From assembly GCA_014706295.1 (NCBI GenBank), contig JACSVZ010000007.1, positions 62,073,475-62,137,474 of the forward strand: a stretch of 64,000 bases of DNA, written 5' to 3'. This stretch comes from Lycocorax pyrrhopterus obiensis. Its lineage: Eukaryota; Chordata; Aves; Passeriformes; Paradisaeidae. Below, in pieces: positions 20,128-31,284 of this stretch. The position numbers and the translations under genes were made by a program. Under the pieces are notes generated by a model. The model searched no databases, was not told where the DNA came from, and worked only from the letters and a program-made list of their open reading frames with translations. Within the stretch, counting starts at the first letter, position 1, and the number at the start of each line of letters is the position of its first letter.

Positions 20128-23100
20128 CTGGCCAAAAAAAATCCGGGAAATAGGAGAAAATTAGGGAATGTCAAGGAAATAGGGGGAAATTAGGGGAGGT
20201 CTTGCTATGGTGGGGATAAAAATATTTCCGTGAGGGCAGCAGAAGAAGTTTTAAGCCCTCAGTATCCCTGTGGATTGCATCAGGATGTGCTGTGGGTTGT
20301 GGATCCGGCTGGGAGCGGGGCTGGATCATGGAAGGTCGTGGCACAGGGATGCTGTGTCCCCACCAGGATGTTAAAGCTGGAAAGGTGGCCCTGGGGACCG
20401 GGGTGGTTTCATGGATGAAGAAATCATCCGACCTTGGCAGGTGCTGCTCTGGCCCCGAGGCTGGGGCACCCCGCTCGTGCTGCCGTGGAAATTGGAGCCG
20501 GCATCCACTGGATAACTCAGCCAGGATTCATCCTGACTGAGGACCACTGGGGTGGCCACAAAACCAGTACGAGCCCAGTGGTGCCAGGGCTGCTGGTGGC
20601 TGATACCTCATGCTACAGCTCCAGAGGCGACAGAGGGGACAGGAAGAGGATGTGGGAATTGTCACCAAAGGCAGCGGCAGCACCAGCGCACACCCCCCAC
20701 CCTGATTTTGGGGTAGCCCCTCCTGTGGCACCAGCTCTGCCTGCAGAGGGTGATGGAAAGGTGGAACTGCAGGATCTGGACCCAGGAATGGGGGAGAGGG
20801 GGGGCAGCGAGGGCTCTCTCACGCTGGGGGTCTCCCACCCCCACCCCACCAGCGGGACCCCCATCCCAAGGGAAGAAGTGAGAGGATTTCAGGGCGTATT
20901 TCAGTGGGGTCAAAGGGAGCTGGATGTACCCAGCAGCTTTGGGATTTGGGGGTGGGAATGAGGGTTATTGAAGGGTCTGATGGGGTGGGAATGGGGGTTA
21001 TTGAAGGGTCTGATGGGGTGGGAATGGGGGTTATTGAGGGGTCTGATGGGGTGGGAATGGGGGTTATTGAAGGATCTGATGCAATGAACTGATCCCCCCC
21101 CCAAACCTTAAACACCTCAGAGGAACGGAGGGGTGGTGATGGGGTGGGGGGGCTGTTATTCCAATTAAAATTTTGCTATTCCAATTAAAAGGGAGTTAAA
21201 GCAGCAAACTGATCCCTGGGATGGGGCAGGGGGGACACTGAGACGGGACTAAAACGATGACCTGACCCTCCAACACCTCTGGGACAGAGTGGTGATGGTG
21301 AGAAGGGTGTTCCAGGGGGTTTAAAGCAACGAACTGACCCTTGGGGATGCGGTGCTGGGACTGGGTATTCCAGGGAGGGGGCAATGGAAGGACCTTCCCC
21401 AGGACAGGGCGGGGTGGGGCAAATATTCCAAGGAAACTCAAATAAATCAACCCCCCAGGACAGGGTGGAGGGGTTGTTGTGGTTATTCCAGCGGGATTAA
21501 AGCAATGGATTCATTTTCCTTATCCCAGGATGGGGTGTTGGGGGTTGTTCCATGGGGGTTAAGGCAACAGTCAGGTCCCTGGGACAGGGTGGGGGACACT
21601 CAGAGGGGGGACAGAGTAATTACCAGACCCCCCCCCCCGGGTACCTCTAGCAGAGAGTGGTGGTGCTGGGGGGTTATTCCATGAGGGTAAAAGGACAACA
21701 TTTAATTATTTTATTTTATTTTATTTTATTGTAATTTTTTAATTAATTTAAATAAATTGAGGACCAGGAATGTGGTGCTGGTGGGGGGGGGCAACCTCCC
21801 AGAATGGGATAGTGGAGCCAAGGGGGGGGGGATTTATTCCAAGGGGATTAAAGGAATAACCTGACCCTCGGAGAGGATTCTAGGGGGTGGTAGAGGTGGG
21901 TTATTCACAGGGGACTGAAGCAATGAACCCCCCCAGCACCTCCAGGACGGGGTTGTGGTTCCAGAGTTTATTCCAAGGGGCCAAAGCAACCCCTGACCCC
22001 ACTGGGAGTGGGTGGTCATGATGGGAGGGGGTTATTCCAAGGAATTTTAGGCGATGACCTGATCCTCGTGGGCAGAGTGGGGGAGTATTCAGGAGTCAAA
22101 GTCTTGGCCCCTGAGCTGGTGGTCATGTCAGGGTTTATCCCAAAATCAGTGCTCTGACCCTCCCCGGACTGAGCGGTGCTGGTGGGGGGGATATTCCAGG
22201 GTGCTCAGCAACGGCCTGACCCCCATGGACAGGGTGGGGGACTATTCCAAGGGGGCCAAATCACCAATCCAACCTCCCTGGGAGGCGACGGTGCTGAGGA
22301 AGGATATTTTTCCAAATTGATTAATGCAAAAACGGACCCCTGGGGCATGGGGTGATGGGTGTTTGAGGGGGGCCAAAGCAACCACCCACATTCCCAGGGG
22401 CAGGGGCTGGTGAGGGGGATATTCCCGGGTGCTCAACAATGTCCTGACCCCCATGGACAGGGTGGGGGACTATTCCAAGGGGGCCAAATCACCCATCCAA
22501 CCTCCCTGGGAGGCGACGGTGCTGAGGAAGGATATTTTTCCAAGCAATTTAATGCAACCACCGACCCCCGGTGAGGCACCAAAGCGACCACCCACGCTCC
22601 CAGGGGCAGGGGGCTTTTCCTGGCGGCGGGGGGCAGTGGGATTACTCACGATGAGCGGCAGGGAGCAGACGGTGAAGAGGACGGTCATGAGCCCCAGCAG
22701 GACGAGGTGGTCGAGCTCCTCCATGCGCGGGGCGGCGGCGGGGGGGGCCCCGCGGCGGGGCTGCCTGCGGGCCATGCCGTACAGGTGCCGCATGCTGCTC
22801 ACGTTGCACGCCACGATGGCCAGCACCAACAAGCCCATCAGGCTGGCGTAGAGCACGGGGAAGCCCAGCTGGCGTGGGCCACCGCCGGCCATCCGGATGA
22901 AGCACCACGTGCCCGGGCAGTACTGCATGGGCGCCCCGAAGCCCAGCAGGGGCAGGGCGCAGAACAGGGCGCACAGTCCGGCGGCCGCCGGCCCCAGCGT
23001 GGCACCCAGGCGGCGGGTCAGGTGCCGCCGGTAGAAGTAGGGATGCCCCAGGGAAAGCCAACACTCCAGAGCCATGGCCAGCAGCAGCAGGGTGGGGGCC

Positions 23101-23465
23101 AGCCCGAAGAAGGCCATGAGGAAGGCGAAGAGCTGGCACAGCACCCCCGGCTCGTCCTCGCCGCGGCCGCCCGGCCCCAGCTCGCTGAGGCTGCGGTTGT
23201 AGGCGTAGGCGGCCAGCACGATGGGGCTGAGCAGGCACTTGCCCAGCAGGTCGGTGACCGCCAGCCCGCTGACCAGCACGTAGAACGCCGACACCCGCGG
23301 CGGGCGGCCCCCGGGCGACCGGGACCTCCGCCGGTGCTGGCCCAGCAGCAGCAGCGCCAGGACGTTCCCCAGAAGCCCGGCGGCGAACAGCACGGAGCTG
23401 GGCACGGCCGACTGGCCGCTCTCGATGTAGCGGCTGCTGCGGCAGCGGTAACCCTCCGTCTCCAT
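19861..23465 (-). CDS. PTGDR: Prostaglandin D2 receptor DP1 (two coding exons, join 19861-20127 and 22650-23465)
   Basis: A Gs-coupled prostanoid GPCR for prostaglandin D2. The exons encode 360 residues, against 359 in human as I recall it. Start MET EGYRC was chosen because the YRC...GQSAV...VLF spacing fits the family N-terminus. Marks are TM2 '[19 protein letters not shown]', the TM3-end motif [18 protein letters not shown] (ECW in place of DRY, a feature of DP receptors), ECL2 [12 protein letters not shown], the pre-TM6 segment [20 protein letters not shown], and TM7 [20 protein letters not shown]. The ECL1 sequon NRS is kept, but the N-terminal sequon of the human protein has no counterpart. 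The phase-0 intron (20128-22649) is at the same codon as in PTGER2, consistent with old tandem duplication of the pair. The intron is packed with diverged tandem repeats. Human DP1 was the best match I could recall; EP2 and IP fit less well. Confidence 0.95.
20950..21081. repeat. 33-bp minisatellite, four copies, PTGDR intron
   Basis: Four head-to-tail units, each containing GGGTGGGAATG, GGGTTATTGA and GGGTCTGATG. They differ at only a few positions. The period is divisible by three, so frames stay open on both strands. Confidence 0.95.
21082..22615. repeat. Diverged tandem-repeat array, PTGDR intron
   Basis: The modules 'ttattccaagggg', 'aaagcaatgaactgaccc' and 'gggacagggtgggg' recur in the same order many times with roughly 70-130 bp spacing, indicating an old minisatellite. 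A younger higher-order duplication is visible: 22202-22327 is nearly repeated at 22430-22555, an offset of 228 bp. Near 21707-21731 a (TTTTA)n run interrupts the array. Confidence 0.8.
22650..23465 (-). CDS. PTGDR: PTGDR coding exon 1 (N-terminus to TM6)
   Basis: 272 codons, ending 'CSLPLI' at a GTGAGT donor (complement of 22644-22649). Extremely GC-rich, with arginine/proline-rich ICL1 ([12 protein letters not shown]) and ICL3 ([10 protein letters not shown]) loops. Confidence 0.95.
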
Positions 23466-23900
23466 CGGGCTCGCCCGCGCCGGGATGGGCTGCGAGGGAT
23501 GCCCCGCTCCGCCTCGGGGTGTCCCGAGCTGCACCAGGGTGGGATCAGTGTCCCCCACCGCACCGGGGTGCGATAAAATCCCGCACCGCACGGGGGTGAC
23601 GTCCCGCACCGCGCCGGGATGGGATGCAATGGGATGGATGTCCCGCACCGGGATGCGATGGGATGGATGGATGGATCGCACCGCGCCGCGGCTGCCGGCG
23701 GCGACTGTCCCGGCGGGGCGGGCGGCCACCGCCGCCGAGAGAGGGAGGAGGGAGGAGGAGGAAGAGGAGGGAGGCGCGGTACAAGCGGGCACGGCCCCCG
23801 GGACGGCCCCTTCTCGCCGCCCGGCCCGCCCCGGCCGTCGGAGCTCGGCTGCGGGGCGGGGGGGGTTGCGCTGCTCCCCCGGGAGAACCGAGGCTCCCGG
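23466..23900 (-). promoter_or_regulatory. PTGDR 5' CpG-rich promoter region
   Basis: CpG-dense sequence upstream of the DP1 start with GGCGGGGCGGGC (GC-box) words near 23716-23727. The stretch 23560-23680 is built of repeated 'cccgcaccg...gggatgggat' modules that leave the frame open upstream of the Met. No TATA box is seen. Confidence 0.5.
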
Positions 23901-24199
23901 GGACAGGAGGGGATGGGGCCGGGGGTGAGTGCCGGGGGCTACAGTGAGGGGCTCTGGGGTGAGACACTGCAGGGGAGGGAGCTGGGGCTGAGCCCCTCGG
24001 GGGTGGGGGGTGGCGGAAAGGGGACGGGGCTGAGCCCCGGGCGAGGGAGTTGGGGCCAAGCACGGTGGGGGGAGTTACGGGAGAGGGGGGACTGAGCCCT
24101 TGGAGGGGTGACAGGGCCGAGGGCCGGGGCTGAGCTCCCGGGTGACACAGGGCAGGGGGCTGGGGGTGATTCCCTGGGGGCGTCACGGCACAGAAGCCA

Positions 24200-24305
24200 C
24201 CTTGATCCAGTGGAAAGTGTCCCTGCCAGCGGCAGGGCGGCGGAACGGGATGATACTTCAGATCCCTTCCAACCCAAACGATTCCGGGATTCTGTGATAT
24301 GATTC
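24200..24305 (+). mobile_element. CR1 LINE 3' end
   Basis: Sense CR1 with 'gtggaaagtgtccctgccag' and the tail 'cccttccaacccaaacgatt'...'gggattctgtgat'. Confidence 0.85.
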
Positions 24306-25203
24306 AACCTGAGCAGGTGCCACATCTACCCGCAGCCCATCCCACGGGTGTGCCATGTGCTGGGGCCGCTGCTGACCCCAGTGCTCCTCCGTCCCACCAG
24401 CAAACCCCGGGAGAAGCCCCCAGAGCTTCTTCCAGGAAAAGCAGCTCCGACCGCAGCAACACGGCTGCGAAACACGCACAGCAGCTCGCAGGATGCATGT
24501 GATGATGAATAAGCATGAAACCGTGGCTGTCTGCTTTCAGGCCACTTTTTGCTACTCTGGGTGAGTGTACACGAAGCACAGAGAAGTATCGAGATGACAG
24601 CAGGGCTGGGAAAGGAGGTCTAAGGGGCCAGACATCAGCATGGCAGGTTTTAGTGATGGGCTGTAGTTCTTCTGCTGCATGAAGGGAGTTGGTGATTCCT
24701 CCAGCAGTGAGGGCAGAGATTCTTCGTGGCAGTGCAAGTGAAAATCTCAGCTCTGGAAGAAATCAAGATAAAACTCGTTGTAGCTCAGCTCTCACCCACG
24801 GTCGGTGTTGAAGTGCTGCCCTCATTAGGGCTGAGTGTGAACCCAGAGGCTGCTTCCTGCCTGGGGCCCAGGGGAGAGGAAATTCAGCCTGCCCTGGGAA
24901 GCAATCCGAGTGATATCGTCCCAAACAGCTCCTGGAAAACACCCACTGCCTTCCTTAGCCGAGCCGGCACCCTGGTCCCACCGACTGCTGTCAGCTCCCT
25001 GCGGGAATCCCAGCAGCATGGAGCAGGGGGAAGGAAGACGTGGCAGAATCCTTCAGGTTTTCCCCAGGATGAAGATTGGGAAGGAGAGCCCAGCACCTCT
25101 GGAGAGCTGATTTACTGCGAGCACAACCCCTGTCCTGATCCCTGGAGAAATTGGTGCCAGCCCTGCTGTGATGCTGCAAACGCCAGGGAGGAAACACTGG
25201 CAA
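24306..25203. other. PTGDR-NID2 intergenic, no gene recognised
   Basis: Unique sequence; nothing supported in either strand. Confidence 0.45.
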
Positions 25204-25380
25204 AGGCGGCCCAGAGAAGCTGTGGCTGCCCCTGGATCCCTGGAAGTGTCCAAGGCCAGGCTGGATGGGGCTTGGAGCAGCCTGGGACAGTGGAAGGTGT
25301 CCCTGCCCACGGCAGGGGGCTGGAACTGGGTGGGCTTTGGTGTCCCTTCCAACTCAAACCATTCTGAGATTCTGTGATGG
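25204..25380 (+). mobile_element. CR1 LINE 3' end
   Basis: Sense CR1 from 'cggcccagagaagctgtggc' through 'ggaagtgtccaaggccaggc' to 'ttccaactcaaaccattctg' and the tail 'agattctgtgatgg'. Confidence 0.92.
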
Positions 25381-27787
25381 TCCCAGGGATCGGATCAGCT
25401 GAGCAGTGACTCCTCACTCCCACATCTGCTCTGACTGGGGAAGAGACTGAACTTCTGGGCTGCTTCCCCACTGCTGGAAAATCCCTTGACAGCCACCAGA
25501 AGGCCAAATTCAGCGGCATTTCAATGTTTGGCAAGAGGAGGAGGAGGAAGAACTGTGACAAAACCCAGCCCCTTCTGGAGGTGGGTGCTGCCCCCGTTTG
25601 CCCCAGCTGTGGCTGGAATCCCCGAAGGACCAGAGGATGCTGCTGCTCCTGACCTTGCAGTGCTCAATGGGGAAAGCCTGGGATGGAGAAGGGACTTTTT
25701 GCGACCATCTGAGACTCTGGCAGCAGGCACAGGAGGCGTCCACCCAGCGCAGATGTGGCTGAGGGTGTCAGAACGGGTGGGCAGGGGGATGATTTCACCT
25801 GGATTCCTTCCCCTGCTGCTGGAGGATCTGATGCTGATTGTGGCCAACCACGGTGCCCATCCTTCTCTGTGGAGAGGGATGGATCCCTCAAGCCAGGGAT
25901 AGGTGTCCAGCCGGGAATGTAACCGCAGACTCATCTCCCTCCTCCATCTCCCGTGGGAGAGAACCCGGCGTGGGCAGCCAGGTTGTACCGAGTCCCCATT
26001 TAGCTTTTCTTTGGGCTCATTTGCATAAATTGCAGCTATTTGGGAAGGGGAAAATGATTCGGAGAAAGTCTCATCACCACGGATGACGAATCTCTCCCGC
26101 TCCTTGTCACGCTTCTGACGTGACCCTCTTCTGGCCGGTCACATTCCTGGTGGAGAGAGGGGGGAAAAAACCGGAATAAAAACAACCCAAAGCGGAAGAA
26201 AAAGCAGCCACAAAACCCAGAGACAAATGAGGAGATGGAAAAAACTTGAAGCATCCACAAGGAATTTTAGTTGGGTTTTTTTTTCCCCCAAACTTTTGTT
26301 GACTCCCTACGGCTTCTCCTTGCCAGGTTTTGCTGAGGGGTGCCTGCTCCAGTGTTGTGCCATGTTTTTTCCAAGCCTGGCTTTTCCCAAAGAGCCGCTG
26401 CTGCCCGCAGGAGCCGTATCCGCCTGCTCTTTGTCACAACTCGGGACGGCCGCGCTGGGATTTTCTCCCTCCAGCTCAGCGCTCCCTTTGGAAGTGTTTG
26501 TCGTGGTGTCTGAACATCCTAATTTAGAGCCCGTAGCCGGGGAGGGGTTTGGCAGCAGCGTCGTGCCGGGGAGGCGGATGCGGGGATGCGGCTGCCCGGG
26601 AACGGCGGCTTTGGCAGCTCCCGCTGGATATTCCCGTGCGGAGCAAACCAGGCTGGGAGAATCCTGCAGGGAAGAGCCTCTTCCTTGCCCGGGAGCGCTG
26701 GATCGCCTCTGCCTGGTGCTTCCCGACCCATCCCAGACTCGCTCCTCTTCCCCGCTCCTGGAGCAGAGCGTTACCTTCCCCTCCCCGGGGTCTCCTTTCC
26801 CAGTTGTTCCCACGTCCTCCCCAGCTCCGGTTTCCCCAGACTAAACAGGCTTTCAGCCTTTCACTCTTTCCAGACGGCGGGATTTGGGGATTCACAGCTC
26901 CCTGGCGTGGGCAGGCGGTGCTCCCGCTGCCAAAATGATGCGCTGAGAGGCTGGGGAGGCACTCGGGCTCAGGTGTCCAGGGATGGGAGCACAGGGATGG
27001 GGAACCCTCACGTTGGGGTTTTCCCTCCCTTGGAAAAATGTTTTTATTTTTTATTGGGAAGATGCACCGAGCATCTCAAACACGCCCAAAGCGCCTGATT
27101 TAAATTGATAGATGGAGACAGGGCTGCTCCTCGTGTCCCCCCATCCTGGCGGTGACAGTGTCCCCAGCAGAGAGGAGTTTTGGTGCACGCTCCCTCCGGT
27201 TTGGGAAGACACCGGAGCCGCTCTGAGTCACCGGCTGCAATCCCGCCGATGGTTTCCAGCTGCGGGCTCGCCCTGGAGGGGAAAAAAAAGCCCTGGGAAG
27301 TTGGGAATTGTGCCGACAGCCGCGGGCTCGTCCCGTGGGGGATCCAGGGGCTGCAGCCACCTCCTCCTGCCGCGTTTCCAGAGGCTGCCGGCATCGCACC
27401 CGGCCAGGGGGAGGAGAACGAGGGGAAAGAAAGCAGCCCCGCGCTGGGAAGGCGCTGGGCAGGAAGGGGGCGATGGAGCAACGCTTCCCGCTTGCACAAG
27501 CCCAGCCCGGGGCAGGGTTTGTCCCGGCCGTGGGATGACCGGAAAGAGCGGGGAAAGTGGTTTTGGGCTCGGTGGCGTTTCCAGCACAAGCAAGGGCGAG
27601 TCAGGGGGCGGCTGCACCGCGCGGGGCGGGGGCCGGGTGGGGCAGGGAGTGACAGGAGGGGGCCCGGGACCAGGGTGAGGGGGGCCCTGGAACTCGGGAG
27701 GGAGAGCAGGGGGGGATCACCCCTGGGATGGGGAGGAAGGGGGGGCTGAAGGGGGTGAGGGAGGGAAGGAAAGGGGAAAGGAGAAGC
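25381..27787. other. PTGDR-NID2 intergenic; candidate conserved patch at 25995-26060
   Basis: Unique sequence. At about 25998-26060 lies 'cccatttagcttttctttgg', followed by an octamer-type ATTTGCAT and 'aaattgcagctatttgg', a low-CpG patch resembling a conserved regulatory element. The open frames 26227-26844 (plus) and 27044-28171 (minus) are low-complexity and have no domain. Confidence 0.4.
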
Positions 27788-27917
27788 AGGGAAGGTGCGG
27801 GAAGGTGCGGGAAGGTGCGGGAAGGGAAGGTGCGGGAAGGTGCGGGAAGGTGCGGGAAGGGAAGGGAAGGGAAGGGAAGGGAAGGGAAGGGAAGGGAAGG
27901 GAAGGGAAGGGAAGGGA
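27788..27917. repeat. (GGGAAGGTGC)n and (GGGAA)n microsatellite
   Basis: Decamers GGGAAGGTGC in two short runs, separated by a GGGAAGGGAAGG transition, followed by about 14 pure GGGAA pentamers (27848-27917). It is purine-only on the plus strand. Confidence 0.96.
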
Positions 27918-28251
27918 GACCTGCTCGGCGCCCGGTGCATGTGTCTGGGCTGGGTGGGTGCAGCCCTGACCATCTCCTGTGGGTCCCGGCTGTGCCACCC
28001 GTGGGTGTCTGCGGGGTGCGGGGGCACAGCGAGGGGTCCCGCCGGGGCTGGGGGGCTGTCCGTGGGTGCGGGTGTCCCATCGGTGCGCGGTGCGTGTCCC
28101 GGGCCGGGCGGCAGGCGGCGGCAGCGGCCGGGATCGCCGGGACTCAGGACCGGCCCCGCTCCCCGCCCCATCCCGCTCCTTCTCCTCCTCTCCCGGCAGC
28201 GGTGCCCGGCGCTCCCCGGCCGATCCCACCTAAAGGGCTGCCTGCAACATC
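27918..28251. other. GC-rich intergenic, no gene recognised
   Basis: CpG-rich sequence with 'gggtgcggggg' words. It could be a small CpG island, but no exon follows that I can recognise. Confidence 0.4.
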
Positions 28252-28702
28252 AGGAGGACGTGGAGCTGCTGGAGCGAGTCCAGAGGAGGCCATGGAGCTG
28301 CTCCAAGGGCTGGAGCCCCTCTGGAGCCAGGCTGGGAGAGCTGGGAGTGCTCACCTGGAGAAGAGAAGGCTCCAGGGAGAGCTCAGAGCCCCTTCCAGGG
28401 CCTGAAGAGGCTCCAGGAGAGCTGGAGAGGGACTGGGGACAAGGGATGGAGGGACAGGACACAGGGAATGGCTTCCCACTGCCAGAGGGCAGGGATGGAT
28501 GGGATCTTGGGAAAGAATTCTTCCCTGTGAGGGTGGGGAGGCCCTGGCACAGGGTGCCCGGAGAAGCTGTGGCTGCCCCTGGATCCCTGGAAGTGTCCAA
28601 GGCCAGGCTGGACGGGGCTTGGAGCAGGCTGGGATAGTGGAAGGTGCCCCTGCCCATGGCGGGGAGTTAGAATGGGATGATTTTTAGGGTCCCGTTCAAT
28701 CC
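28252..28702 (+). mobile_element. CR1 LINE 3' part, about 450 bp
   Basis: The most complete copy of the common subfamily here. It runs from 'ggagcgagtccagaggaggc' and 'gctccaagggctggagcccc' through 'gagctggagagggactgggg' and 'gtgcccggagaagctgtggc' to the 3' end near 'tcccgttcaatccaaatcc'. Confidence 0.93.
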
Positions 28703-29727
28703 AAATCCATCCTTTTTCCCCTCCATCTCTCTGTCCCTTTTTTCCTTCCTTCCTGAGCAGCCCACACCTCGTTGGGAAAAAACCTCCCAAAGGAGATTTG
28801 AAGGATTTTGAAGGATATTTTTAATTTGAAATTTGGGGATTTCAAATCCCCAAAAGATTTGAAGCTCAGTTTAAGGGGAGAAGAATCCTGACCTAAAAAA
28901 AAAATGAAATAAAACCTCAGGAAACATAACAATAATTAAATGCAAGCGGCCGGCTCGCTGCTTTAGGCGTGGAAAGGTTGTGAACCCCACACGTGGGAGG
29001 ACTTCCACCCCTCTGCCTCTCCGTGTGTCCATGGAGCTCCCCTGCGGATGCACAGCCTGTCCCGAGGAGCGGGCTGGGCTGGGCTGGGCTGGGCGGGGCA
29101 GGCAGCTCCCAAATGTGCTGCCCATGTGTTCCGCGATTTCCCATTGAATTCCCAGCCACCCCAAGCCCTCTGTCCCCATTTAGCCGGATCGCTCAGCCCT
29201 AAAATCCCTTTTAGCCTGCAACGCCGCCGGGGCTGCATCCGTGTTCAATTTAAAGAACAAATCCTCCCGCCTGCGGCCGGAGCGGGTCCTGCCGGGCCCG
29301 GGTGACCTCGGCGCTGCTGGGCGCTGCTTTTGGGTCACAGCGGATGCGAGGGACACGTGTCGGGGGGGAATAACCTCTTCACCCAGCCCCGAGAGGCTCG
29401 GCCGGACAAAGGCTGGCAGGGCAGACGGAGCCGGGGAAATGTGGCTGGAAGCAGATTTGCTCGGAGAGGCTGTCAGTGGGAGACAAAGGCAGGAAGCAGA
29501 TAAATGCAGGGAACGGGGCTAATTGCTGGGATTAGTCACCCCCGAGCCCTCGGGGGCTGCAGGGGTCAGGGCTGGAGGCCCCAGGAGGTCAGGCGAGGAG
29601 AGAAGAGCTGGGAAGAGGTTTTGGGGGGAGACTTGGGTTTGTTAGAGCCGTGGGAAGGGCTGAATCCCATCTCTGAGGGTGCTCCCAGGGCAGCCCACGG
29701 GATCCCAGCTTCCACAGGAGCTGATCT
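28703..29727. other. PTGDR-NID2 intergenic, no gene recognised
   Basis: Includes an imperfect inverted repeat around 28795-28870 ('gatttgaaggattttgaagg', 'atttggggatttcaaatccc', 'caaaagatttgaag') and a (GGGCT)n run at 29073-29092. No gene is supported. Confidence 0.45.
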
Positions 29728-29817
29728 AGGGGAAGGTGTCCCTGCCCATGGCAGGGAGTTGAAACAAGATGGGATTTAAGGTCCTTTCCAACCCAAAGCA
29801 TTCCGGGATTCTGTGGC
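29728..29817 (+). mobile_element. CR1 LINE 3' end
   Basis: Sense tail: 'ggggaaggtgtccctgccca', 'tttaaggtcctttccaaccc' and 'attccgggattctgtgg'. Confidence 0.85.
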
Positions 29818-30002
29818 TCCCTGTCCTCTTCCAGCTGGGCACATTCCAGGGGCACCTAATCCATGCAGCAAATAAAGCTCAGTTCTGCAGCAAACTCTTG
29901 ATTCTGGCTATAAACACCCGAGGAAGTGTCTCAAAGCTGCAGCAGCTCAGCCCTGAGTGGGTTGGGGTCAGAGCCTTGGGATGGGGCAGGATCAGACCCG
30001 TG

Positions 30003-30252
30003 TTAGGGGAGGTTTAGGTTGGATTTCAGGGAAAGGTTCTTCCCCCAGAGGGTGCTGGGCACTGCCCAGGCTCCCCAGGGAATGGGCACGGCCCTGAGGC
30101 TGCCAGAGCTCCAGGAGCGTTTGGACAGCGCTGCCAGGGATGCCCAGGGGTGGGGATTGTTGGGGTGTCTGTGCAGGGCCAGGAGCTGCCCTGGATGATC
30201 CCTGTGAGTCCCTTCCAGCTCAGGGAATTCTGTGATTCTGTTCCATGATTCT
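30003..30252 (+). mobile_element. CR1 LINE 3' end (third subfamily)
   Basis: Sense CR1 of a distinct type: 'ggtttaggttggatttcagg', 'agagggtgctgggcactgcc', 'gaggctgccagagctccagg' and the tail 'gtcccttccagctcagggaa'...'ctgtgattctg'. A relative lies at 49165-49362. Confidence 0.88.
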
Positions 30253-30879
30253 GTGCTCTGGAGAGTGATGGGGACAGGCACCGTGTGTCTGCTGCGCCTT
30301 GTGCTGCAGGGAAAAACATGAGGCTCCTTGGAAACGCAGGCGCGGGGCTGATTTTATCTTTGCTGTGAACCCGCTCGGATGCTGCAGCACGAACCCATCC
30401 GGGCTGCTCTGCTCTGCCTGCACATGCAACCCCCTCTGCCAGGGAGTTTGCTGGAGCCTGGACCAAATAAGGAGCTCGTGGCTAATCTTGGGGAGCAGGC
30501 ATCAGTCAGTGTCAGGCACGGCCGGGAGTTCCCTGCGAGCTCTGTGCCGAGCTCCCGGCAGCTCCGGGGGCTCGCAGGGCTCCGCACGCTTATCCGGCAG
30601 CTGCCGGAGCAAAAACAGCTTTGCAGCAATATTTAGAGAGAGGAAGGAAGGAAGGAAGGAGAGCCCCAGAGATTAAAAAAAAAAAACCCTTTTCTTTACC
30701 TTTGTGTCTTAAAATACATTCTAAAACCTGGAGCAGTCCTTTGGGCTGGGGCTCAGATGTCTCAGAAAACTTTTCCATGTGGGAGCGGAGTTTTCATCCT
30801 GTGAGTCTTCAGCTCCCCGGGGTGCTGGGAGATCTGAGCTCCACTTTCCAGATGGGAGGACTCAGCAGCTTAATCCTGG
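30253..30879. other. Intergenic, no gene recognised
   Basis: Unique sequence with a short GGAAGGAAGG run at 30645-30660 and an A-rich run at 30674-30687. Nothing else is supported. Confidence 0.45.
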
Positions 30880-30997
30880 ATTCCTGGAATGGTTTGGGTT
30901 GGAAGGGACTTTAAAGCCCATCTCATTCCAACCCCCTGCCACAGACAGGGACACCTTCCACTATCCCAGGCTGCTCCAAGCCCCATCCAGCTTGGTT
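30880..30997 (-). mobile_element. CR1 LINE 3' fragment
   Basis: Antisense tail 'ttcctggaatggtttgggtt', followed by 'ggaagggactttaaagccca' and 'gacaccttccactatcccag'. Confidence 0.88.
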
Positions 30998-31284
30998 TAC
31001 CTCCTCTCCATGCACTCTCCTTTCCCCACATTTCTGCTCCAGCCAAGTTGCCCAGGACCGAGAAACCCTCTTTTTATAAAAATCTTGGTTTTCCATGCAC
31101 CCCATGGTGTTCTGGACCCCATCCTTCCAGCTCTCCACAGGGAAAACCTCTCTCCCAGAACACCTGTGATGCCCTGAGCAGAGAGATCTGTGCTGGGTCA
31201 CAGCTGGAGGGTGTGGGATGGACCCTGCGTGGGGAAATCACCTGCAGCAGGGATGGCTATCCTTGAGGATGCACCTCAGCCAGT
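30998..31284. other. Intergenic, no gene recognised
   Basis: Unique sequence leading into a minisatellite; nothing supported. Confidence 0.4.

Noticed and set aside
22470..24059. A 529-codon minus-strand frame covering PTGDR exon 1 with a long N-terminal extension
   Set aside because: Homology and TM1 spacing place the start at 23465. The extension is repetitive proline/histidine-rich sequence, and the 3' part is intronic repeat.
27044..28171. A 375-codon minus-strand frame upstream of NID2
   Set aside because: Crosses the GGGAA microsatellite (SLPFPSLPFP repeats) and has no recognisable domain.
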